Positions 34,139 through 43,740 of a stretch of DNA of 64,000 nt are shown here, piece after piece (position 1 is the first letter of the stretch; every line of letters begins with the position of its first letter). The stretch is from Ruegeria atlantica (GTDB lineage: Bacteria; Pseudomonadota; Alphaproteobacteria; Rhodobacterales; Rhodobacteraceae). The notes below the pieces were generated by a model, which worked only from the letters and a program-made list of their open reading frames with translations, was not told the origin of the DNA and made no database searches. The position numbers and the translations under genes were made by a program. The stretch is from assembly GCF_001458195.1 (NCBI RefSeq), contig NZ_CYPU01000068.1, positions 1 to 64,000 on the forward strand, in the 5' to 3' direction.

Positions 34139-36004
34139 CTACGATCCCACTTCAACGCGCGTCTCGAAAAGGAAGTCATGAAGCTTCTTTTCAACGCTGG
34201 ACCTAGACGACGCGTCTGTCTCAGACAGGCACACTGTGACGCAAAGTCCGCGTGGCCCGCCGGCCTCCACTTGCACGTGAGCGTCGGGCAACTTCAGTTG
34301 TTCACGAAGCAGATTTGATACTACCAGCTTTGCAGCATCGCACCGCAGACTTGGCTTGAAGATTTTGCCGACTGACGTCAGCGGTATCTCATCAACAATC
34401 TTAATAATCTTCGGCCAAGCTGGTCTTTCATCGATAGTGTTCTGAGCATGTGCCATTAGTTCTTCAACGGTAACCTCATCGGATGTGTGGACCTGAATGA
34501 AACATATCGGCAGTTCTCCGGCATAAGGATCGGGCATGCCGACCGCTGCTGCCAACGCGACAGCAGGGTGGGTACTCATCGCATTTTCAATCATGACCGG
34601 ATCGATATTGTGGCCGCTTCGGATAATCAGATCTTTGGAGCGTCCGGCAACATAAAGGCACCCATTCGCATCTTTGCACCCCAAGTCGCCCGAATTCAGG
34701 ACACCGTCTACGAACACCTCACTGTTGAATTCTGGAACGCTGTAGCCGGGCGACACGTGAGGACCTTTGATGGCTACAACACCGATTTCGCCAATCTCAC
34801 ACACCGCTCCAAGACCACCATCGCTTTCCAGCTTTAGAACGTCGACATTTGTGTAAGGTAACGCCCAGCCAACTGAACCTGCAGTACCCGTACCGCAGAG
34901 TGGATCGATACTGATCAATCCGGAAGCTTCCGTCATGCCCAGAATTTCAAAAAGAGTGCAGCCGGTCACTTCCTTGAACTTCTGACCGACCGCAGGCGGT
35001 AGCAATGAAGCGCCAGTCGCGCCCGCCCGCACATGCGAGATGTCATGATCGCCAATTGGCGTTTGCAAGATCGCCCCAATAGCAGTTGGTACGCCGCCAA
35101 CAATTGTAACCTTGTATTGTGCAACAAGACGCCAAAAGCTTGCGACAACTGCTGGGTTTCGCAGACCGGCAGGAGTCATTACGAGCAGTTCAACGCCTGC
35201 CATAAAGCAACTGAGGCCGCCGACAATCGTTCCGGCGACGTGAAAAAGAGGAAAAGTAGCGGTAAATACATCATCAGAGCGAAAGCCACACATGACAGCT
35301 CCCCCGAATGCTGCGACCAGCTGGCTGCGGTGGGTGTGCGCAACAAGCTTTGGTACACCGGTTGTGCCCCCGGTGTGAAAATAGGCCGCCAGATCTGAAC
35401 CCCTGCGCGCCTCCCCAAAAGTCAGATGATCATCAGGTTGGGCCATCAAAGCACCGGCAAGGTCAATAACTCCTTCTTCGGGCGGTGTACCCGGCGGAGA
35501 AACGCGCACAAGTACGAGGCCTGGAACCTGCTCCCTTATTGCTAGAGCTTTCTCCCAAATATCCAGCTGTGGATGAGGGCCAAGAGCAACAAGGATCTTT
35601 GCCTCGGAGGCTTTGAGAAGTTCTGCTATGCTCTCAGGCTGCAAAAGAAAATTGATCGGAACAGCGTACCCAGCCGTTTCTGCTCCCCACAAAGTGACGT
35701 GGGTTTCAATCAAAGCGGGCAGCATAAACGCAACACCCGGCGCTTCACCTCCAATCGCCGCAAAGAGATTTGCAGCGCGCATTATCTGTCCCAGCAACTG
35801 TTTATATGTCACACGACGCGGCTCTTCGTCTTCAGTTCCGGTTATCAGCATTGTCAGCGCAGTCGCATCAGGATCGCGGTCAGCGCTGTTGATAAAGACA
35901 TCCAAGATGCTTTGCTCAGGTAAACGCTCTTCAAGCGTCATTTCTGCTTCGAACTCAGAAATGTCACTTTGAGTCCTGATCGGCTGTGTGCCCAGATTGA
36001 CCAT
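34139..36004 (-). CDS. Acyl-CoA synthetase-like AMP-binding enzyme
   Basis: 621 residues, start supported by GAAGGAGAT before the ATG. It is an ANL-superfamily enzyme: YFHTGGTTGVPKLVAHTHRS (P-loop), LFEILGMTEASG, LNSGDLGCKDANG, GRSKDLIIRSGHNIDPVMIE and the A10-like LTSVGKIFKPSLR with the catalytic Lys. Such enzymes form acyl-adenylates and then acyl-CoA from carboxylic acids. Together with its length this fits an acyl-CoA synthetase rather than an NRPS domain; the exact acid is unknown. It stands alone, facing the cyclase gene with about 285 bases (36005-36289) between, which must hold both promoters. It is near, but probably separate from, the NRPS operon. Confidence 0.87.
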   Translation of the reverse strand: MVNLGTQPIRTQSDISEFEAEMTLEERLPEQSILDVFINSADRDPDATALTMLITGTEDEEPRRVTYKQLLGQIMRAANLFAAIGGEAPGVAFMLPALIETHVTLWGAETAGYAVPINFLLQPESIAELLKASEAKILVALGPHPQLDIWEKALAIREQVPGLVLVRVSPPGTPPEEGVIDLAGALMAQPDDHLTFGEARRGSDLAAYFHTGGTTGVPKLVAHTHRSQLVAAFGGAVMCGFRSDDVFTATFPLFHVAGTIVGGLSCFMAGVELLVMTPAGLRNPAVVASFWRLVAQYKVTIVGGVPTAIGAILQTPIGDHDISHVRAGATGASLLPPAVGQKFKEVTGCTLFEILGMTEASGLISIDPLCGTGTAGSVGWALPYTNVDVLKLESDGGLGAVCEIGEIGVVAIKGPHVSPGYSVPEFNSEVFVDGVLNSGDLGCKDANGCLYVAGRSKDLIIRSGHNIDPVMIENAMSTHPAVALAAAVGMPDPYAGELPICFIQVHTSDEVTVEELMAHAQNTIDERPAWPKIIKIVDEIPLTSVGKIFKPSLRCDAAKLVVSNLLREQLKLPDAHVQVEAGGPRGLCVTVCLSETDASSRSSVEKKLHDFLFETRVEVGS

Positions 36005-36289
36005 GGGATCTCCTTCAACTTCAGGAAAGTGTCACCTGAGCTTTGGTCGAGCAGCCGAACTTTGCAACACCAACATACAAGATAAAGCACAAAAACAAGC
36101 CAATCTACGAAATGCCGCTTTGTCCCGCAAAGTGGAAATGCATCGTGATTTTGCGAATGACCGCGTGGAGCCCAGAGCAGTTTTTTTGAAAGACAAAACA
36201 AACGTGTGAATGATCATCCCTCGGGCTATGGCGATTTATGTTAAGCTGTACAGAAACCAGCAGATACATAACAGTTCTAAGGAATAGAG

Positions 36290-37339
36290 ATGGAACGCAA
36301 ATTGGCGGCCATTCTGGCCACGGATGTTGTTGGTTTCGCGGGGCTGGTTTCGCGCGACGAGAGCGGAACATTGGCCGAGTTGGTACGTCTGGAACGTGAA
36401 ATCATCCGCATGCAAGTTGAGGCGAACCGAGGCCGTGTTTTCAAGTCTACTGGCGACGGATTCTTGGCTGAGTTCTCAAGCGTAATTGAGGCGGTCAACT
36501 GTGCAATTGGCATTCAAAAAGCGTCCGCGCTCGAAGCCCGTCAGTCGAACATGGATAATGCACTCATCTTGCGTATCGGGGTCTCTCTTGGTGATGTCGT
36601 TGTACATGGGGCAGATATATTGGGAGATGGTGTTAATATTGCCGCTCGGCTCGAAGCAATGGCCGAGCCAGGAGGAATAGCGGTCTCCGGCGAAGTGATG
36701 GCGCAAATAAATGGTAAGGTAGACATTCCACTTGCGGATTGCGGGCACAAAAAACTAAAAAGCACGGATACTTCAGTCCATGTTTACATGACCCAGTCAA
36801 AGCGCGGCGAAGAAGGCGGGTTTCTGGATTTCGAAAAGGACGAATTGGCAAAGACTATGGTAAAGGGCGGCTGCATTTGTGGAGCCGTCCGGTACGAAGT
36901 TAATGCACCCGCGATCAGTACAGGGTATTGCCATTGCAGCTGCTGTAGAAAATTCTCTGGGTCAGCGGTCAATGCGTGGACGGCTTTTCCCGTTTCTGCT
37001 GTTCGATTTCTTGATGAAGAGCCCGTGTATTTCGCGACTACCCCAATAGCCAAACGGGGCTTCTGCGCCAAGTGCGGAGCAAGCCTAACCGACCAACTCG
37101 TTCAGCCGAGGGAAACGGCTTACTTGGTTATGCACACTTCAAGCCTCGATAACCCAGAAAACTTCGCTCCATCGGTCCACTCCGGGATAGAAAGCAAAAT
37201 GCCTTGGTTCGACATTTTGGATGACTTGCCTCGTACACGGTCAGCAGATTCCAAGGTATTACTGGAGGCATGGTCAAGTGTCGGCTTACCTGACCCGGAA
37301 ACTTGGGGGCCTCTGGCCAAACCGCCAGAAGCTTTCTAG
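36290..37339 (+). CDS. Adenylate/guanylate cyclase fused to a GFA (CENP-V type) domain
   Basis: 349 residues. Residues 1-165 are a class III nucleotide cyclase: metal-binding Asp12 (ATDVVGF) and Asp56 (STGDGFLAEF), and Asn116/Arg120 in NIAARLE for the transition state. Residues about 190-330 are a GFA domain with the zinc cysteines in GGCICGAVRY (195/197), CHCSCCRKFSG and GFCAKCGASL. Cyclases that begin with this ERKLAAILA-D-VG sequence usually carry TPR or TolB-like tails; a GFA domain is unusual. The joint is a clean linker (TQSKRGEEGGFLDFEKDE) with no frame damage, so the fusion looks real. It may couple cyclic-nucleotide signalling to a thiol or aldehyde adduct, but this is a guess. Confidence 0.88.
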   Translation: MERKLAAILATDVVGFAGLVSRDESGTLAELVRLEREIIRMQVEANRGRVFKSTGDGFLAEFSSVIEAVNCAIGIQKASALEARQSNMDNALILRIGVSLGDVVVHGADILGDGVNIAARLEAMAEPGGIAVSGEVMAQINGKVDIPLADCGHKKLKSTDTSVHVYMTQSKRGEEGGFLDFEKDELAKTMVKGGCICGAVRYEVNAPAISTGYCHCSCCRKFSGSAVNAWTAFPVSAVRFLDEEPVYFATTPIAKRGFCAKCGASLTDQLVQPRETAYLVMHTSSLDNPENFAPSVHSGIESKMPWFDILDDLPRTRSADSKVLLEAWSSVGLPDPETWGPLAKPPEAF

Positions 37340-37430
37340 AACCCGCGCGATGTCGGCTTTGTCCGCACAGCGGTCGTTTACGCCGAGCGCGGCGAATGAC
37401 TGCTTCGAGCCCATACCTCCCAGATGCTGC

Positions 37431-37535
37431 TGAGCAGCCCTATCTGACGGGTCCAACGTGATTGTTAGTGCATGATCGGCCTGTGTTCCATCGGGATGAT
37501 GGTTTCTGGTGCCGGAGGGCGATAACTGTGCCGGT
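37431..37535 (-). mobile_element. IS3-family remnant (right end)
   Basis: The stretch codes the last residues of an IS3 OrfB (YRPPAPETIIPMEHRPIMH, compare YKPPAPETI at the end of the 15841 transposase) followed by CACTAACAATCA-GTTGGACC and an end repeat GTCAGATAGGGCTGCTCA at 37431. It is a relative of the window's other IS3 elements, not a copy. Only about 105 bases remain, joined directly to the porin gene. Confidence 0.8.
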
Positions 37536-37875
37536 CTTCGATCTTGAATGTCAGAGACCCCCGTTCAGTCGCCTGCCAACTGCCATAGAACCGCGCAATT
37601 CCGCTGGCAGCTTCGCCCTCCCCCAGATCCGCGTTCGTGGTTTGGCCCAACGCCAAATAGTCCACGTTGAACCGAAACCCACCCTCAGCCAGTCGGTCTT
37701 TCCACTGAAACCAACCCGGTGCAATATTGAGCGGAAAATCGGAACGATATTGCGGATCAGTTAGCCCATCTCCGGGCTCTAGATCAGCTTCGACGGAAGA
37801 TGGCCCGGATAATCCCTGAGCCGACGCTGCGCCAGCAAAGACAATACTCAGTGCGACAACGAGAAGTCTTATCAT
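37465..37875 (-). pseudogene. OprB-like carbohydrate porin, truncated and fused to IS3 tail
   Basis: The frame of 136 codons starts with a signal peptide (MIRLLVVALSIVFAGAASAQ) and the start of an OprB-type outer-membrane porin (FRFNVDYLALGQTTNADLGE, then ARFYGSWQATERGSLTFKIE). Such porins are about 400 residues; after about 116 residues the sequence passes straight into the IS3 transposase tail. Most of the barrel is lost, so the product cannot be a porin. The ATG overlaps the stop of the DUF3299 gene, so it was the last gene of the operon with the amidohydrolase. Confidence 0.82.
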
Positions 37876-38636
37876 TCAGACGCCTTTGCCCCGCCGGTCT
37901 TGCGACTGCCCGCCGCTCGGATACGATCAGCGGCGCGCTGCTTCCATTCCAGCCTGTCTGCTTCGGTTTCCAGAGTTTCGACACGTTCCGTATCCAACTG
38001 GAATGTCGCATTCATAGGCATGAGGCCGTCCACAACCATCATATTCTGAACAGTGGGATCGATAGTCAGTGTGCCCGTCAGCCGAACGGGTTCGTGGAAA
38101 TAGCTGGGCGTCCAGTCGCCATTCAACCGCACACGGATCATCTGGTTGGGCGGGGGCGGGGGCATGTGGCTACACATACCTCGTTCTGGCACTAGATACG
38201 CCACAGATCGCCCGTCTGGATCGCTCGGGCCCGAAATGGCAAAGCCCGCGATTGTTATTGTTTGACCGTCGAGTTGAGGATTTCCACTCGTTCCTGCCTT
38301 TCGTCGCCGTTCTTTCACAAACTCTCGCTGATCGAGCAGCCAGTCGACATCAACGCCAACTCCCGCCAAGGCATCCTCGGTCTCGGTCAGAAGCTCCTGC
38401 CATTTCTGTCTTTCTTCCACGCTGCCAGCGTCTTGCTGCAGCCTGCCACGTATCCGCACAAAGAAAAGGACGTCGTCGAACTGTTCGGGGCTGAGGTCCC
38501 GATAGGGATCTTCATAGACCTGCACAGATGGGTCTGGAAGATCGACCCAGTCCAGCGCTGTTCCTGGCGTTGCCATGGCGGAATGACCGTAACAGGCCAA
38601 ACCCGCGAGCAAGACGGAACGAAACCAAAAGAACAT
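37872..38636 (-). CDS. DUF3299 family protein, exported
   Basis: 254 residues, GGAGAG before the ATG. A signal peptide (FFWFRSVLLAGLACYGHSAM) is followed by a middle part with coiled-coil-like charge and the DUF3299 core: LDGQTITIAGFAISG, a VPERGMCSHMPPPPPNQMIR segment with the Cys-His-Pro-rich motif, and VRLTGTLTIDPTVQNMMVVD. The function of the family is unknown; the Cys/His motif could bind a metal. It lies between the amidohydrolase and the broken porin, all on the minus strand, so the three were one operon. Confidence 0.78.
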   Translation of the reverse strand: MFFWFRSVLLAGLACYGHSAMATPGTALDWVDLPDPSVQVYEDPYRDLSPEQFDDVLFFVRIRGRLQQDAGSVEERQKWQELLTETEDALAGVGVDVDWLLDQREFVKERRRKAGTSGNPQLDGQTITIAGFAISGPSDPDGRSVAYLVPERGMCSHMPPPPPNQMIRVRLNGDWTPSYFHEPVRLTGTLTIDPTVQNMMVVDGLMPMNATFQLDTERVETLETEADRLEWKQRAADRIRAAGSRKTGGAKASE

Positions 38637-38662
38637 GAATACTCTCCGGTCGAGTTTTGGGG

Positions 38663-40060
38663 TTATTTCAGTGTATTTTTGTATATCACACCGTCCTTCA
38701 TGATCAGCCGGATCGTTTCAGGGCTTTCCGGCCTCGGATCGGCACCAAACCACTGATCACCCGTGCCAACGACCGAGAAGTCTTCGAGGGGGTTACCATC
38801 GATCAGCAGGATGTCCGCATAGGCCCCTTCCTCGATCACACCCAGTTTTCCAGCGGTATACGGGTTCATAAAATCCCCTGACAGAGCGACGACTTCACCG
38901 CCCGTCGATGTCAGCGTGACCATGGACGTATAGGGGCCGAAAAAATCATTGTTTAAGTGTTTTTCGTAGGCAATCTGGATATTGCACGCCTCCACCGAAC
39001 CAACACAGTCTGTCTGGAAACCCCGCTTCACCGGGCATTCTTTCATATTGTCGATATAGCCAGCAAATGTGGCCGACGCAGACTTTGCCTTGGCAAGGCT
39101 CGCCGGCACGTTCGCCACAGCTGGAATGTCGAGAAGGCCGGGGTCAAATGCAGTTAGGTTTGTTGTAATGAACGCACCCTTCTCGTTCATGACTTCGGCA
39201 ATTTCGCAGTCAAAAGAAAAACCGTGTTCGATTGACATCACACCCGCGTCGAGCGCACTCAGGATAGCTTCCTTACGATAGGAATGCGCCATGACATAGC
39301 TGCCATATTCATTCGCGACCTGGACGGCGGCTCTGATTTCTTCGGGCGACCCGGCCAGCAATTGCCAAGGGTCGAATGCCGACACGACACCCCCGGATTG
39401 CATGAATTTCAATTGCGTCGCGCCCATACGAAAGTTGTTACGTGCGAATTTATAGACGTCATCAACACCACTGACCTCCTGAGCCATGTTCAGCCGACCC
39501 ATGTTTGTCTCCGAACCAGGTGGTGCCGTGAAATTCGCGAAGTCAGCGTGACCACCGCGTGTTCCAATAAATGCCCCAGATGGATAGTAACGAGGACCCT
39601 CGATTTGCCCCGAGTCTATCGCCCTACGTAGTCCGCCATTAGCGCCACCGGCATCCCGGACAGTGGTGAAACCCTGCATCAAATACATCTCGGCCATCCG
39701 CGCACCGTGTATGGCAAAATCCTCCCAGGTCGTGTTGGCCTCCATCGCAGGCAAGGTCGGTCCCATCAGCATGAGATGCGCGTGCAGTTCAATAAACCCG
39801 GGGGTCAGTGTCCGCCCCTCTCCGTCAATGACTGTAGCATTGGGGGCATCGATCGCATCGGTTGATACGGACTTAATCAGGTTGCCCTCGACCAATACGC
39901 TGGCATTCTCGATGCGCTGTTCATTCACGCCATCGAAGATGTGCACGTTGGTAAACAACGTTTGGGGTTCTCCTTGATCCTGAGCCTGCGCGGACGCTGA
40001 AAAAGAAAGACCTGCAGCGACAATTACCGTCGAGCAAAGCGACATTCGTAGACCGGACAT
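38663..40060 (-). CDS. Exported metal-dependent amidohydrolase (imidazolonepropionase-like)
   Basis: 465 residues from the ATG at 40060, set by AAGGGAG five bases upstream; an ATG at 40081 is possible. A signal peptide ends near SASAQAQDQ. The amidohydrolase fold shows the metal-binding HxH in FIELHAHLMLMG, later His residues in VMAHSYR and SIEHGFSF, and the C-terminal beta sandwich strand GAYADILLIDGNPLEDF. Secreted members hydrolyse peptides or cyclic amides such as Xaa-Pro dipeptides; the substrate is not clear. It diverges from the AraC-type gene at 40194, its probable regulator. Confidence 0.9.
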   Translation of the reverse strand: MSGLRMSLCSTVIVAAGLSFSASAQAQDQGEPQTLFTNVHIFDGVNEQRIENASVLVEGNLIKSVSTDAIDAPNATVIDGEGRTLTPGFIELHAHLMLMGPTLPAMEANTTWEDFAIHGARMAEMYLMQGFTTVRDAGGANGGLRRAIDSGQIEGPRYYPSGAFIGTRGGHADFANFTAPPGSETNMGRLNMAQEVSGVDDVYKFARNNFRMGATQLKFMQSGGVVSAFDPWQLLAGSPEEIRAAVQVANEYGSYVMAHSYRKEAILSALDAGVMSIEHGFSFDCEIAEVMNEKGAFITTNLTAFDPGLLDIPAVANVPASLAKAKSASATFAGYIDNMKECPVKRGFQTDCVGSVEACNIQIAYEKHLNNDFFGPYTSMVTLTSTGGEVVALSGDFMNPYTAGKLGVIEEGAYADILLIDGNPLEDFSVVGTGDQWFGADPRPESPETIRLIMKDGVIYKNTLK

Positions 40061-40193
40061 AAGTACTCCCTTCATATTCATGTTTTGCCAACAGTAGTCC
40101 GGAAAACTTTGCCTCGGTTGCCACTTTTGAATTAGGATGTTCGAATGTGATTATAAAAATGGCCACTGAATACAAATACTAATCATCACAAGG

Positions 40194-41207
40194 GTGACGA
40201 GCTTGCCTTTCAACTCCACCTCTCAAGAGCATAGCGAGGGCTTTATTCGCCTCTCCTTAGCCGCTCCGTTTTTACAATATCTCACCGAACGCAAGATCAA
40301 TCCGCAACCAGCATTGGACCAGGTCGGATTGAAAGTCGAACTATTGTCTGACCCATCCGTGTTCGTTCACTCAGAGCTGGTCTACGGTTTGGTGAATGCC
40401 TTCTCAGAAGTATCAGGGGATCGATACCTAGGACTGAATGTAGGTGAGGTGTTTGACCTACAAGGATGGCCGCCCTTCGCTCAAGCCTTGCAATCTACAA
40501 AAACGCTATACGAGTTTTTTACCCGCTTTGTTGGGCTCGTACCGCAGGAGTCCAATTCTGTGCGGCACAGCCTTGTTATTGAAGCAGACAAAGCGACTTA
40601 TCGTATCGAGAGGCAACAGGAACCAACTGTCCCACCCATTCAGGTGACCGGTTTTGGTGCTGCAATCTATGTACGCCTATTGCAGACCGTCGTCGGAGAT
40701 GCCTGGGATCCTTCCCGCGTGCGATGGGAAAGCAGATACATCAATGGGCTGCCTATCGACTACAAAGGGATCGAGGTTGGCCTTGGGACTGATCCCGGAA
40801 TGCAAATTAGTTTTCCTGTGGAATGGTTGTTTTTGCACCATGTCTCTGAGGGCTCTGCCAAGCCCATAGCTTCACCTCAACAAGAGGAAGAAGTAACCGT
40901 GGTGGCAGCTTTGCGCTCTGTCTTACGCGACAAACTAGATGAAACCAATTTGGGGCCAGAGATAGTGGCTGGAATGCTGGGAATACGCCCGGAACGGTTT
41001 CTGAAAGCGCTTCAGCAACAAGGCACAACTCTACCCCGTGAAATCAAACGGCTGCGTGTCGATGTCGCCAAAGAGCACCTCAAAGAAGACCAGATGACAA
41101 TTGCGGAGATTGGTCTGATGCTCGGCTATTCCGACAAGTCCCATTTCACTAGGTTTTTCCGAGGTCAGACTGGCATGGCACCGACAAAATTCCGCCTTGG
41201 ATCATAA
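40194..41207 (+). CDS. AraC-family regulator with arabinose-binding-like N-terminal domain
   Basis: 337 residues, GTG start at 40194. The N-terminal 190 residues match the long effector domain found in OruR/ArgR-like AraC proteins (LVNAFSEVSGDRYLGLNVGE, then VGLVPQESNSVRHSLVIE). The C-terminal DNA-binding domain has both helix-turn-helix parts, the second being TIAEIGLMLGYSDKSHFTRF with FRGQTGMAPTKFR. It diverges from the amidohydrolase operon with about 130 bases between and most likely controls it. Confidence 0.88.
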   Translation: MTSLPFNSTSQEHSEGFIRLSLAAPFLQYLTERKINPQPALDQVGLKVELLSDPSVFVHSELVYGLVNAFSEVSGDRYLGLNVGEVFDLQGWPPFAQALQSTKTLYEFFTRFVGLVPQESNSVRHSLVIEADKATYRIERQQEPTVPPIQVTGFGAAIYVRLLQTVVGDAWDPSRVRWESRYINGLPIDYKGIEVGLGTDPGMQISFPVEWLFLHHVSEGSAKPIASPQQEEEVTVVAALRSVLRDKLDETNLGPEIVAGMLGIRPERFLKALQQQGTTLPREIKRLRVDVAKEHLKEDQMTIAEIGLMLGYSDKSHFTRFFRGQTGMAPTKFRLGS

Positions 41208-41597
41208 TTACGGTGCGAATACTCGGATTGGCAGCCCACAGTTTCCCAATGATTTTCCAAACAGGGCAAACAAAAATTTGGAACACATTTTATAGAGTCC
41301 GTATCTAAGGATTGAAAAAGGAAAATTGCCCTCTCGGCCCCATTGGCATGACATGCAGTGCTGTGCCATCGCTGCAGCAACTCTTTGATTTTGTGCGGTC
41401 GGCCAAATACTTGATCGCAGCAAGCTGTCATATTCTAGTAAACCGTCACGCAATTTTTGCTACTTTCAAACCACTGACAACACTTTCGGCTTTCGCTCCC
41501 CATTGAGTCTATCAATAGGATCATTTGATCATCTAGATCGCTTTGACAGGCGTGCGATGGATTTAAACGTGTTTAGCATTATTCGCTCTGCATGACG
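41208..41597. other. Intergenic stretch with no recognised gene
   Basis: 390 bases between the AraC gene and the frameshifted end of the CAP/DUF4114 gene. Short frames here have no ribosome-binding sites or recognisable products. I see no hairpin followed by a T-run. Confidence 0.5.
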
Positions 41598-43026
41598 CTA
41601 CCCGACCGTAAGTGAGTCATCCTCATCCCTGGTGACGTTAAACACCACATCCTCGAAGTCATAGTCGCCCCCACCCGTTAAGTCCTCGAAACCGATGGTC
41701 ATTGACTAGGCCACCCGACACGATACCCGAAAGCGCGTGTCGCTGATCGTCACTGTTCAAGGCCGCCTTATCGGCGTGAAACGTGGTAACGCCAGCAGAA
41801 TTCCCATTCACAGTCAAAACGAAATCAAATTCGTCGTCCACGTCTGCCATGCCACCATTGCTGGCAACAAAATTCAGATCGTCGCTGTCTGGAAGGGCCT
41901 GGGCCCAATCAGCACCATCCTGTACAATAAAGAACCCAAGGTGGCTTCCGTCGGTCACGTTACTAAAGTTCACTATTCCATTCGCATCATTGGTGTTTTC
42001 AAAAATCAGTCGAACATTCGCAATTTCGCCATTGCACAGAATGTCGTAAACGCCAAGGACATTGTTAAAGTCCGCGGTTCCAAGGTCGACCATTTGAATC
42101 CGAAAATCCGCCGTGCCGTTGCCTTCGAGAAAGGACTTGTTGACGATGCTGGTGTCAACTCTGACTCCAGGCGCAAGGTCAGGTAGAAAATTTGCATAGC
42201 TGACCACAATGTTTCCATCCTTGGCGATGGCAAAAAAGTCGCCGCCTGTCTGCTCACCGTCCAGAGAAATAGTCAGGTCCGTCGTGCCGTCACCATCAAG
42301 ATCGAAACCCACGTTCGAGCCATCGGTGAAACGGATGTTGGACCGGTTTAGCTCAACCCCTTCGATGACCAGGAATTTTCCCACGCCAAACCCGCTGACA
42401 ATACTCTGCTCCAGTTCTTCCGGTGTCACTCTGAGTGTGTCCGTGCCCCCGAACGACAGATTCTCGTGCGAAGATGTCGATACCGGACTTGCTAGTTCGT
42501 CTGGATCGGGAACGAGGGTCGCCGGATCTGCTGGCGTATCGGAACCACCTGCACCCGAACCGGCACCAGTGTCCAACTGGACACTCGCCGTAGTACGGGC
42601 AAAATTCTGGGTCGCAATGACGGCGGGAGTACCACCGAATGAGCCAATTTCAATTCCGATGCCGATATATGCCAAGTTCGGATTCAGGATGTTGGCGCGG
42701 TGATCGGGGATGTTCATAAGTGCATTGTGTAAATCAACGACATCGTCCGAAAATCCCGGATCTCCGCGTTGGCTTTGCCAAGCAATGTTCTCGGCGGTGG
42801 ACCAGGGCCCGGACAACACAAAACCCGCGTCACGCATGCGCTGGGTGGCCGAGCTACCGCCCTCGCCCGTATGCGAGAAGCTACCGGATTCCAGCATCCA
42901 CTGGCTGTGCTCTTCGGCCGAAGCGTTTAAGCGGAGTTCCAGCTGCACAGGATCAAGTCCGCGCGATGCACGTTCTGCATTGATCAAATTTAGCATTTCA
43001 CGCTCAAGCGTGCTGGCCTGCGACAT
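41598..43026 (-). pseudogene. CAP-domain / DUF4114 surface protein with a C-terminal frameshift
   Basis: The N-terminal 150 residues are a CAP (SCP/PR-1) domain: LNLINAERASRGLDPVQLE, ASAEEHSQWMLESGSFSHTG with the catalytic-type His and Glu, and PDHRANILNPNLAYIGIGI. After a Gly/Pro/Ser linker comes a beta domain of DUF4114 type (about 290-445). The open frame ends at 41659 with a wrong tail (NDHRFRGLNGWGRL). Shifting the frame near 41703 restores the family ending MTIGFEDLTGGGDYDFEDVV then FNVTRDEDD, stopping at 41598. So one base was gained (or two lost) there. No signal peptide is visible; export could be by a type I system. The N-terminal part may still be made. Confidence 0.8.
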
Positions 43027-43029
43027 CAC

Positions 43030-43740
43030 CCATCCCCTGATTCAGCGCAATCTTCGAAGCAAACTCGTTCAAATTTCCACAAACTGCAGTCTAAAAAACG
43101 CGCGCAAGCTTTAAACGGCAGAGTTTCGCTCGACGGGGCAGTGCGAACGGCGATATTTTGCAAAACTCACTCCGCGATATCCAAGTACGGTCTGGGTTTC
43201 TCTTGGTTTATAGTGACAAGTCTAGATTGCTTAGTGATTTTTCACCAGCGCGGCTTGTTAGATTGACATTTGCCTGGCATTAGAACCGGGCTGAGCATTG
43301 CGAAAAACAAAACATGCAAACAGGTGCGACGCGCGTAACTCGTACCCCCTCAAAAAAATCGTTAAACCCCATCATGCGCGCCGCTTCACACAGTTACCTG
43401 TTGGAAGTTTTCTAACTAGGACCATGTCGTGAAACATGCGGCTACGCTCTGACACTTAATTACCGTAATGCGTGGTTCTTTGTAGTTGACTTGGAATACG
43501 TGAGGCGACACGCCGAACTAAGTAACCCCCTCAAATCCAGTCAAAAAACTAGAATTTACTAGTAACAAGACGTGCCACCCAATCTAAAAGTAGCGCGTTT
43601 TGAAAGAATGTGTCCACATTTCTTCTTGAACCCCTTAGTTTACGATTTGAAAACAGACTGTTTCCAAAAAACTTGCATTTTTACGGGGTTTTCATAATGT
43701 TAACGAAATCGCGAATACGTATTCTAAATTAAGAATTACT
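43030..43740. other. Long AT-rich region with no recognised gene
   Basis: About 710 bases, richer in A and T than most of the window and full of stop codons in all frames. No RNA gene, repeat or IS end could be recognised. It may hold the promoter for the CAP protein at its left end. Confidence 0.5.

Noticed and set aside
34139..36004. Including the acyl-CoA synthetase-like gene in the NRPS operon
   Set aside because: It reads in the opposite direction, is separated by two IS6 copies and broken genes, and has CoA-ligase-like rather than NRPS motifs.
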